Positions 27,601 through 39,600 of a DNA stretch of 64,000 nt are shown here, piece by piece (positions within the stretch are counted from its first letter, which is position 1; each line of letters begins with the position of its first letter). A program made the position numbers and the translations under genes. The DNA is from Patiria pectinifera (taxonomy: Eukaryota; Echinodermata; Asteroidea; Valvatida; Asterinidae), in assembly GCA_029964075.1 (NCBI GenBank), contig CM057135.1, positions 27,455,366 through 27,519,365 of the forward strand, written 5' to 3'. Under the pieces are notes generated by a model that was not told the DNA's origin, made no database searches, and saw nothing but the letters and a program-made list of their open reading frames with translations.

Positions 27601-30600
27601 TGCTAACGCTCGTGCTTGCATGGAGATTTATATTGTTGGGTCACTAAGTTAAGCAAATTTTTCCTGTGAGGTAAGCGTGCCTTTTGCTGTGTTTATGCTT
27701 ACGGTCTCCATGAAATAGACGGAGGCTCTGTTAGCAGAAAATCGGGTGCTTAACAGCGCCGTGAAATTGGGCCCTGTACTGTATTATAGATCTTGTTTAC
27801 CAAGCTTGTTTTTTGTTAATAACTCCTTCACTGATTGAGCAAAACAAATTATCTTCAATACGTTCTCATTATGTACAAAGCCGAATAGCTTGAAGTGGGT
27901 TCTTATAGTCAGCGTTTTCATTGGCTCTGAAGTCAAAGTCAGAAATAGGTGTGTGCAGTTTCCCATATGGTGTTGGAATTTGCCAGGATGGGTATGGTTC
28001 CGTTAAGGAGAATACACAAGAAAGTGTGGATTCGTAATTTAAGAATTCACGAGGCGCGAAGAATTCGTAAATTAAGAATCCACACTTGCGAGTGTATTCT
28101 TCGACTTAAACCATTGCGTCAAAAGAAGTATTGGCATTAACAGTGAGTGGAGATGAAAAGACTTGGGGAAAATGTTGCAACCTGACGCCACTTCCGCGAT
28201 TGTGTACAAAGTCTATGGAGAGTCAAGAATTTTTTTAAAGTATTTCCTAACAAAATGGGAAATATTTCTCAGTCCCATATTCATGTCTATCATCATTTTT
28301 GCAATGAATGCCCTTCATTGAGATGATATATGGAGAAAAAAAGTGGCGTCAGGTTGCAACATTTGTCCCTGCTCCTTCCATCGACAAATTGATAGTTCAG
28401 ACGATGATTTCTTTCTGACTCGAAGTAGGTTTTGCAGTGACGGCGGAGAATCTGACAGGGAAGATGCATTGGTAATTTTGGAAGGAAATTTTCACGCATA
28501 CAGTCCTATTAATGCTCATTATAGAGAACAATTGTCTGACGTGTAATTCCGAATCCACACTTTACTAAAGATTCTTCGTTCCGAATCCACACTTTGTGAC
28601 CAGCGTAACAGATTCGTAGTTCCGAATCCACACTTTTAACAATAGTGTGATGTCATAGCAATGGTTTAATAGTAAATCATGCCAGGGAGTAAGGGTCAAT
28701 TTACACATTGCTTGCATTGCTTTGTGCCGGTAGGTCTCACCAAATGGAAGCGTTGTTGCTGCATACCCTGCTTCTTCCTGACGCTCCTAGTCCTAGCCTG
28801 CTTCGTCACCTTCCTAGTCCTCCTCTTCTACTATTTCCTCAACACCGGGGCGGTAAACGCCAACCGCCAGCACATCTTCATCGCCATGATCGTGACGGGT
28901 TCCCTCGTCGGTTTGGCCCTCCTGGTCAACTCCATCTGGATCATCCAGTTCCTGTATAACCTAATCTGGTCGCCGCAGCTGCGGCTGCGGCGGGGCGCCA
29001 GCGGGCCACTCAAACTCGAAGCGGACACCCTGTCGCAGTTCGTGCACTGCGTGGACGCGTTCCAGGGCTCCCAAACCCGGATGGTGGTCGTCGTTGACGG
29101 TTTAGACAGCTGCGAACAGGAGCAGATCCTGCACCTCCTGGACTCCATCAAGGCTCTCTTCTCCTCTCCCGATTCCCCCTACATCACCATCCTTGCCATC
29201 GACCCTTACATCATCGCCAAAGCCATCGATCAGAACCTCCACACCGTCTTCAAGGAGTCTAACATCAGAGGCCACGACTACCTGAGGAACCTGGTCCATC
29301 TTCCTTTCTACCTTGAAGTCGGGATCAAGCTCAGAGAGAATTCAGAGACAGCCAGCCCGACCGCCAATCACATCCCACCTTCCAACCCAAAGGTAAAAAA
29401 AAATGTCTCGCAATTCTATCCGTGAAACTCAAAATTGTGTGAAATTGTAGTTGTGTCAACGTGAAACCATTCACATGCACCCCATGCATTTATCTCCACA
29501 AACCAGTTTTTAACATGAATTCATAAATACCTCAGACAGTTTCGCTATTCCTATTGGTCGAGAGCCCGTCACGTGGCCGGTATTAAACGGATGATAAAGA
29601 CATGGATAGACATGGAAAAGTGTTTAAGACCAGTCTTAAACACTTTTCCAGTGTCACATAAAATGTGGACTCCTAAAAATCCAGTGCCTCTTACCGTTTT
29701 ATTGGTTGAACGATCACAGTCCTCACGTAGGCATGCGCAACACTACCAGCGAGTCAGAATTTTATAGTTCTAAATTCAAAACGCAACGCCCCAGGTGCGT
29801 TCTGCGCGACATCGCGTCCATGTCGCGCAGAACATGCTACGCGCGCGTCAATCTCCATAAAAGGGTTGTTTACATCTTACTCGCCAGCTGAACATTCCAT
29901 TATTTTGCTAGAGGGATGTTTAAAAAAACATGAAGTGAACTTGCTGAACAAAATCAGGATTTTTGAATGAATTGTTTGATCTTTTTTTACCGAAAAGGTA
30001 TTTATGAATGGGAATAAATGTGTGCTCGGTCGGTATTTATCACTCTGTTTAATACCACTTAGAGTCTGGGTGCTGATAATTACCCTCGCCTCCGGCTCGG
30101 GTAATTATCAGCACCCAGACTCTAAGTGGTATTAAACAGAGTGATAAAAACCTCCGGAGCACACATTTATTCCCTTAGTAACATTGGTACATTAATCTCA
30201 CATTCCTAAGCACAGAGTCATATTCATTCACAGAGTGACCAGAGACTGGCCTTGTTTCGTGGAGTTGCAAAGCAGAAAACTATTGCAAAGAGAATTAACC
30301 ATGTTGAAAACAACAGCTGGGAACTGGTCCCGAACGCTATTCTTTGCATAACATTTTGACCAGTAGCTTGGTTTTTATTTACGGTCGATACTTTTTGCTT
30401 CGTAGCTCCATGGGATCAGTCTTAATAATTTGTCTGTCAAGTGACATCACATAAATATCTCAACTTTTTTGTGCAAATCGACTGTTCATTTTTTTTATCG
30501 TTCACATAGGGGCACCCATAATTATCAACATTTTAAAAAGCATACAAAATGCACACTCGGGGGTAGGGTGAACGATTTTGTAAAAGATTTGATCAATATT

Positions 30601-33600
30601 TTTGGCTCAGTATTTCTTGTAATGGGCTTTCAGAAGATCTTTTTTTTTTTTTTTTTAAACCCTGATACCTCAGTTTGTAATGCATGGGCGCAGAGATATT
30701 TGTCATTCAGCTTTGTGCTACACATAGGCACTGGTGACAAATGCACGCGATGCAGCCTTTCAGTAGTGATGAATTGCATACACACGGCAAGCGCTTTGTG
30801 TGCCTAGCCTGTCTTCAAGATGCTAATATTCCATTTACCAATCACAGCGCTATGAATGAACTGTTAATCCTAGGATATTTTTGAAAATCAACACTTTTGA
30901 AAGTACTCTTTCATAGGGAGGAAGGAGGTCTGCCAAAAAGAGTATGTTTTGTACGCTTTCGAAAATGTTGATAATTATGGATGACCACATTTACATGCGT
31001 TCTCCTTTCTTAAAGGGAATATACAACATTTGCAAACATCGAAAAATAAAACTACCAAGTTTTTGCGAAATACCTTACTAGGATGTTGGTAAATGACAGT
31101 CTAAAGCATCCTGTAAAATTATGGCACCTGGTGTGAAGTCATTTTCAAGAAAATGGTATTTTTGTATACATTTCCAACAGTGGTCGGCGGACCACCGTTG
31201 GAAAAACCTAACTATATTTCAACTACTGCTCCAACTTTACACTTTTTTCAGTCCAAATTTTGTTTGCTATTGGTTACATGTTCATGAACGGGTGCAGGCC
31301 AGCTAAACTGGTTCCCTTACCTTACAATTTTCCGGCATCTATACATTGATCCATTTTATCTTTAGTGGAGTCAAGGAACAAGACTACCTGAACATTTTTG
31401 TTTTTCTTGGTTTTTCCAGCATTTTCGAACACAAAACTTCAAACATGTCAGTGTAACAATATTTGATCTATTATACTAACCCCTCAAATAGTTCATTTCT
31501 GAAAATTACAGCAAAAGCCAATGGTGTACATTCCCTTTAAGGTACAATAGGCCTAATTGATGGCTGTAAAAAATATCATAGTCGGGGGTCTTAGGGATAT
31601 TTTGGTTCAGTTTCTTCCAAAAGCACCAAATTTGGCACAGATGTCAGTCATACCATACTGTTTCGATTTTTGACGGGCGCCAAGACGGGCGCCCTACGGG
31701 GCCGCCATATTGGCAAAATCCAATATGGCCGCCAACCGGGTCAGAGGTCAATTGAACTAAATGAGCTAGAATCATAAATAATACCACTTTTCAGGTATTT
31801 TCGGGGTCAAGCAATCTGAATCTGATGTTATTTTAACGATTTGAGGCAAAACAGATGCCCCAAGGGACCGCCATATTGGCAAAATCCAAAATGGCCGCCA
31901 CATATATCACAGTTAAGAAAATAACGAGCTAAAATCTTAAATAATACCACCTTTTATGGGTTTTCGGGGTCACAGAATCTAAATATGATGTCATTTTAAT
32001 GATTCGAGGCAAGGCAGATGCTCTAGGACAGTGTTGGAGCAAAGGCTTTGACCCTCAAGGCCAAGGCTTTGACCCTCAAGGCCAAGGCCAAGGCTTTGAC
32101 CCTCAAGCCTCGAGGCCGAGGCCAAGGCCAAGGTTTAACCCTCAAGGCTAAGGCCAAGGCCAAGGCCCTGTTTTATAAAATGACCACTAATATAGAACTA
32201 ATTATAGTCACATGACACATCATCACGAATCGCTCATTAAGAAGAACAACTTGTCTTTAATTGCAATCAACATGCTCGCATACACTGTTTTATGACTGCA
32301 TTGTATCTATTAAAGTATAAGTTCAGGTCTTCATGAATATGGTTTAACTAAAACAAAATAACGATATATTGACGCACAATTCTCCCGAGTGTAACAAAAG
32401 GGCGATCCAAGAAACTGATTTGGGAAATTTTTATTTGCTGGGCCAACATGGTCAGAAATATTAGCATTATCTAAAACAGATACATGCAAATCTTTAGCAC
32501 TTATCAGGGAGACATATACAACCAATCAGATCTATTCCATAATTGTATACAATTTAAGTGATCATCTCATTAGCCCCACAAGTGAACTGAGAATATTGTT
32601 GCAGCAAGTCTACTACAACGGTAACAAAATATGATGCTATAAAAGTGGAAGTGTTCTCAACACACAAATCTATAGGGTGTTTCTCTCCTCCATGGTAACA
32701 CGATTAAAATGGTAACAGCAACATTTCAAACAGATTTATCTGGAAAATGCCAAAATCTATGGGCCTTGAAGAGCCTTGACTCAAAATTGAAAGGCACTGA
32801 TCCCTCAAGGCCAAGGCCAAGGCCAAGGCTTTTGCCCTCAAGCCTCGAGGCCAAGGCCAAGGCCCTAAAGTCCAGCCTTATGGCAGCCTTAAGGCCAAGG
32901 CCCAGCATCAAGGCACTACATCACTGCTCTAGGAGCCGCCATTTTTGAAAAAAAATGGCCGCCACCCAGGTTTGAGGTACTCGCAGTTAAAACAATACAA
33001 TGGGTTTTTTTGGGGGGGGGTCCAAATGTCTGATTCTGATGTTATTTTAATTATTTGATGTCAAGTTTACCACTCGAGATCATTTCGGTCAAACCTGGTG
33101 TTTCTGGTGCGTCATTCCATAAAAAAACCTTTTCTCATTAGCTGCACATGTCGGACAGTTTGACTTTTCTACGCATACCACAGAAACAATCTTAGATTGG
33201 AGCGAGAAAATTGTCCTAAGTTATTGTAAAGATGTATAGGCGCGTGTGGTGTGTGCCCGCCATGCTGAGGATGGGTGGAGCTATCAACCAACGGTCGTTT
33301 CATTGTCTTCACCACCCAAGATGTTGATCACAGATAACCAAGGCTCAGTGAACCTCTCACTTGGTGAGTTCCAGTAATATGCCCAAACCGTAAATATCCA
33401 TTTCTTGCATGAGAACCCTGCAGTGAGGCGGGCTCATCAAGCTTGACTTCTTCGACACATCATAACAAGTTTGCTGATGGTGACATCCTCACCTGGTTGG
33501 GATACAATTAACTCAGTGCTAGCAAACGAGTCGGCAAAGCCCCATGCCAAAATCGGGATCTATGCCCTATACCTAGACAAGGCTGCATCCACATCTTATG

Positions 33601-36600
33601 GGTGCACCGGAGTAACTTGATATGCAACCCACTGAGCCACTGAAGGATTGAGAGTCGAGTCACTGCGATCACTTTCGAGATTATTTCAAGCTTGTTTTGG
33701 AGATCCTTGGCCTATTGGAGATCTGGGTGGGCTTCAGAAGTGGTGAAACGTACAGTAACATACTAGTCCAAAGCATCTACTCCGATCTCGGTCTGACAAA
33801 GTCCTTGGCACCACCCTTCTTCCAAAGCCTAACATGGTGCGACACAACTTGCTTCGCCATTTCATGCAGAGCACAAGGGGTGTGGTGCAACTGTAGGTAT
33901 CATAGGGGCCAGACATCGCTTCTTCACTACTGGAAGCAGCTTGTCGGAAGCATCCCAGCTACCTGCCGTGCTGTTTGAACATGTAAAGCAACCGCTACTA
34001 CTACAGGCTACCTCGGTCCAGCAGGAAATTCCTGACTTCATCGTGTGGGGCTGGCACAAAGATGGTACCGGTACATGGCAATCACTATGGACCAACTCTC
34101 AATGATGCTTCAGTGACATGTGGCACTGTGGCTGCCTCATGCAAAAGGAAGGTTGAAATGCAATTACATTAGGTTTCTATATGCAAGGTCCTCTACAAAT
34201 GAACAGCTCCATTTAAACGCACACAGCGGCACATAGCATTTTGTCACTGCAGACATCATCTCTAAATATTTAAATGAAAATAGTTCAAACAATAATCTTT
34301 ATTGATAAGTCCAATCCTTAATGACCTTTAAGGCAAAATGTGACATACAATCTTTAATAAAACAATAGATTCAGATTCTCCGACCCTGAAAATCCATGTA
34401 AAATGGTATTATTAATAATTCTAGCTCATTTAGTTTTTAACTGTGACTGACCTCTTACTTGGCTGGCGGCCATTTTGGATTTTTTAAATATGGCCCCTGG
34501 GGCATCCGTCTGGCATCAAATCATTAAAATAACCTCAGATTCAGATTCGTTGCCACCGAAAACCCCTCCAAAGTTGTATTACTTATGATTCTAGCTAGTT
34601 AAGTTTTTTAACTGCGGTATGTGGCGGCCATTTTGGATTTTGCCAATATGGCGGTCCCTTGAGGCATCTGTCTTGCCTCAAATCGTTAAAATAACATCAG
34701 ATTCAGATTGCTCGACCCCGAAAATACCTGAAAAGTGGTATTATTTATGATTCTAGCTCGTTTAGTTCGATTGACCTCTGACCCGGTTGGCGGCCATATT
34801 GGATTTTGCCAATATGGTGGCCCCGTGGGGCGCCCGTCTTGGCGCCCGTCAAAAATCGAAATAGTTTGGTATGACTGACATCTGTGCCAAATTTGGTGCT
34901 TTTGGAAGAAACTGAACCAAACGGCCCCTATAACGCCCTAACATCCCTGACTATCATGGAGGTTAAGGAAAATCAAGTAACATCATTGCATTGTTGAGCT
35001 CTGTTTCATCACATTTGTAATTCTCATCATTTCTTCGTCATTCAATGTATAAACAAAAGCATGACCACAACCCTCGTTTTGGGATTCTTCTGACATTCAC
35101 TGAGAAATCAAAATCCTCACCCATACACCAAAATCACCGTAGCAAGCACCAATTGACATCACAGCACAATTGTTTGACCCTGACCCCTGACCTCCTCACA
35201 ATCATGGCTTTCTCACCTTTGACCCCTTGACCGGATTTTTTTTTTTTTCCAGTTCATGTAGTTGTGAGTTAAAAAACTAGTAAAGTTTGTTGATCAAGTG
35301 CTGTGCCTTCAGAGAGTATTTTCTGATTTTGAAAATGTTATTTGAAAAGTATCGGCATTTGCTGAGAAATATAAAAGCAATTTATAAACTGTCTTATTGT
35401 TTTGAAAGTTCGAGATAGATGCGTGGTAGTGTCAATGATCATCTTGAGAGATGACTACTTCAAAAAATATAATGAGTATATAGCTTGCAAAATAGTGTCT
35501 TGCCCTGTTTGCCTATTTTTACAACAGGGCAAAAAAATTTAATAACTTCTTTTTTCTCACTGAATTGAAGTTAAAAGCAGTGATAATTTTTTTTGTGCAC
35601 AGCAATTGCGATGGGGTCTTCCAAGCATCCCCGAAATGCCCGAAAATGATAACGGTCGCCGAGTCAGATTTACACAGAAAATCAGGGTAAAATCGAAAGC
35701 AGTACCGATTATTTTTTTGGTGGTAATAGTGCATCGTTCAGGCATGTAGCATGTCCCATGGAATGCAGGCCCATATAACCCTCCGTCCACCGTGCATAAA
35801 GAATGCTTGATTCTAACACTAAAAACACCCCCTTACTAAAGCTAATATAGATGTATGGTATTAAAAACAGGGGCACGTCTTGGACTACAACGCTTTGCCT
35901 TTCAATTTCATGCGGGCAGGATAATTTTTATATCGGAAAAGTTTATATATCATAGTTTCGACACAAATTAAAAATATGGATGTGAAAATGAAGCTTTGGC
36001 ACAATGTAGGTCTTTATAGCATGCACATGTTACAAAAAATACAAAATGTCAAAAGCAGATGAGTGAAACTTTGTAAACAATTGATCTTAATTTGTAAGGA
36101 AGTATTGACCAAAGTAAAAAGTCTGCTTTAATCTTCCTTCTTAACCCCTTAAGGACAGGGCGTAATGGGGACATTCCTCCACACATAGAGCAAGTGGCCC
36201 GCATGACTGCACAGCCTTTGTGTGGTAGTGGGACTGCACAAAAGCAGCAGCTGTGGAACTACCCACTAGCCATGTGCCATGGCATACCACAGCTGGCAAC
36301 TGCATTCCAATGAGGATTAGCGGCCACGGCCATGACCGCTTCCCGTCCTTAAGGGGTTAAGGGAGATATAGTTTCTGGGATACCAAACTTGTTGAAGAGC
36401 TGTCTTGCTTATCCTGTCTGCATTTGTTACTTTGTATTCATTAACACATTATTCTGTTCAACAGTGAGGTGTGTGATGTCATGTCGTGATTTGAGAATGT
36501 TGTACCATATCATTCACTTCGATGTATACATGTCCCAACTAAGATCATGTTGTGTGACACTCAGTTCCGACAACACACTTTTCACATGTATATAACAAGA

Positions 36601-39600
36601 TGGTGATCCCGTGCATGTGTACAGTGCAGTAGAATGCCGCTGTAACATGGCCACTATACTGAACATTTGGCTATAAGTTACATTTATACATGTAAAATTA
36701 CACAGCGAATGGTTGAACAAACTATAATAATAATAATAATTGTGCTGATATAGCGCTTTCCATCGTATCAACGATCTCAAAGCACTTTACAATTATTACC
36801 CCGTTCATCAGGCCATGGGACCACGCGGCAGCCGATATCAGCACTCAATCGGTCCTCGACCCTCACAGGTACCCATTTATACTCCTGGGTGAAGAGAGGC
36901 AATGGTAGTTAAGTGTCTTACCCAAGGGCACAAACACCATGTTCCTGGCAGGGTTCGAACCCACGCACTTTCGTACATGAGTCAAACACCAAACTATAGC
37001 AAAGTTCTACTGTACTGTAAAATATGATTGAAATTTTGCCCCAAAACAACTGCGACAGGTTTCCACTTCAAACATTCACAAGAATGAACACAAAGTATGT
37101 TTTGGTGGCAAGGTAGTGACCACAAGTTGAATATATATCTGATCAAGTGGATGGGATTTTGTGATTGACAGAATGTCTTATTGTGAATAATGTGACCTGC
37201 TTCCACAAAATGAATCCTGAGCCACCAGGCAATTTTGTGACAGTCTATTCTGGAAAGTACATAAAATCATTTCAAATCAGCAGTTTTTATTCCATTTTAT
37301 TTTGTATTTTTTATTCAAGTTTACTTTATTTTGTGAGAGCAGGTTATACTAGTACAACTGTCTGAGCATGGTATGAAAAAAAATGGTTATAATGTTTAAC
37401 GGAAGGCAAGGAAAGCAGATTAACAGCTAACAGCTGACAACTATGCTGCTAAGTTAATACCTGTGGACCTCTGTATGCAGTTTATTCTGAAATCCTTGAA
37501 AAAATATCTGTAAGCATGGATTTTGTTCTTGGGTAAAATCACTTGCGGGTGACTTGAGCAATTTTAATGACTGGCAAATGTCCAATATGTGGTCTACAAA
37601 TGTTTGAACCTTTTAACACACTCTTGAAGCAGTGTTGTGGTCTAGTCCATCACAAGTAGTCTCTACGTCCATTCACAAGTAACGCGTGAAGAATAATGAC
37701 AAAGGAATGCCTTTTGGCATAGTCCATTTGAATAGCTTGTGACTTGACTTAGGACTGGAGGACTTGTGATGGTCTTGTGAAGACTTGTGCTCGACTTGTT
37801 TACATCACTGGTTTGCATTTCAGCCCAAATTTTAGGCTTAGTACTGGCCTTAACTGACCACATGTGGAAATATACGTTTACTTTACACTTCCCGTTTCTT
37901 TTTATTTCAGTTTTGTAATACAATTGTGAAAAATAACAGTAAATAAAAGAGGTACCTCCGGTACATGTACTAACAGTAACAGTTGTAAACAAAGGATTGA
38001 TGCAATTTTCAAGCGTTTGCAAATTTCAGAAATTTGCAGAAATTTGCAGTCGCCGAGAAAACATTTGCTTGCTGAAGAAAGGGATAGCAGCCAAAATGTG
38101 AAATTGCGATTCATATTGTTCGGATTGGTTCTCTAGTAGCACAAATTTGTTGAGGAATGTATTTTACTTAATACTCCAAAATTTGGCTAAGGTTGTTAGT
38201 CCCTGCAAGTAAAAATAAAGATAATTTCACACTTTACCCATTTTAAATTGACTAACCCTCTAGCCCGAGGCATCCCAGCAAGCCGGCACGCCCTCCCCCA
38301 GACCCGACCGCCATCAGATCACCGCCCTTCCCAACAAGGAAGACAGCGAGAGCCAGGCTCTAGGACGGATGAATTCCGGTACAACCAGGGACGTCTCCCA
38401 GCTCCTGGCGTCGGACGAGCAGTTCAGCGATCTCAGCCCACGCAGCATGAGTCGACTGCTCAACATTGTCTCCATCACTGGTAAATTATTTTTAAAAAGT
38501 TACAGTTGAACAAAGAAACTGACTGGAGTGGGGTTTGAACCTGCAACTTCCGGTTTGCCGTTCCGGTGCTCTATCAACTGAGCTATCCAGCCATATGTTG
38601 GCTGTTCCCCATTTTGTCAATGTCTTTTTTCAAGGGGCACTAGTCAGAAGCCATAAACCTGTATATGCCATGTAAAAAAAAAAAATTAACTAAGAGGGCA
38701 AATGCTTTAAACTCTCTGAACAAAAATTCTCTATCAATCGAAATGACAGGTCCTCATGACTTCAGTTTAAGGTCCAATATACAAGTATATTCTAGCTCAA
38801 TTCAGTTGTAAAGAAGTAGACAAAAAGTATAAAAATGTGAAGGCCAGCCACTTCAATTTCTTATGAAAGAATTTGCTTGATTCAAAATTTCCAGCCCTCT
38901 TTCATCTAGACTTTATTTATTTTTAGCCTGTCCAGTCAGAGAGCAAGTAGCAGCAGCTTTGTATTAATATTACTTGCTGGTTTCCAAACCAGCAGGATTA
39001 AAAAAATGACTCATCTAAAAAGTAGAAGGTCACTATGAATGACTAATCAAAACTGGAAAAAAAATTGTATAAAGAAAAGTTGTCAATTGTAAAGAAAAGT
39101 TGTCAATGTGACTGGTTCTGTGCTTAAATGGCAGGAGAATTTGCTAAGCGTTTCCTTTTACCAGCCAATTAAATTAGCTCCATTTTTTTGTTTCAGGTCG
39201 TCTCTTGCGAGCCAACAACATCAGCTTCCAATGGCAGCGTCTTGCCTCCTGGGTGAATGTAACAGAGAAGTGGCCCTACCGGACGTCGCGATTGGCCGTC
39301 TTCTACCAGAATAACGAGGAATCCTTTGATGATGAACTGCCGCTCAAGGCAGTCTACGAAAGGTTTGTAACTCCTTTTTTTTTTGCCTAAACAAGTGCAG
39401 AATACCATGCCATGATTTAATGCATGTTGAGTTTCTCTTAAAGCCTGTTACTTTCCAACAAGTCTGCCTCATTACAGATTCTGAAAGATCGTTCAGGATT
39501 TGTTGTAATCATTTGTAGTCTTGTCTTTTCTCTTGATCAGTATCCAGGATGAGATACCAGCCAGCAGAGAGATAGAGCCCCTGCTAGACCTGGACCAGGA

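Larger units (their letters stand above)
29393..38263. other. 8.9-kb KIDINS220 intron dominated by foldback DNA
   Basis: Contains the palindromes near 29.6-30.2 kb, a TTAA MITE, the large foldback, a MITE at 36141-36360 and a SINE at 36726-37000. 34967-36140 and 37001-38263 hold no feature I can support. Confidence 0.55.

Noticed and set aside
28679-28733. ATG at 28679 as a start codon
   Set aside because: An intronic open stretch; the acceptor at 28733 and the incoming phase place the exon start at 28734.
33697-34095. Open frames within the foldback centre, considered as a transposase remnant
   Set aside because: Short, interrupted by stops in every frame, with no catalytic motif that I could recognise.
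38521-38592. Functional tRNA gene
   Set aside because: Acceptor pairs well but T stem is imperfect and the anticodon loop lacks T33; kept as tRNA-like pseudogene.
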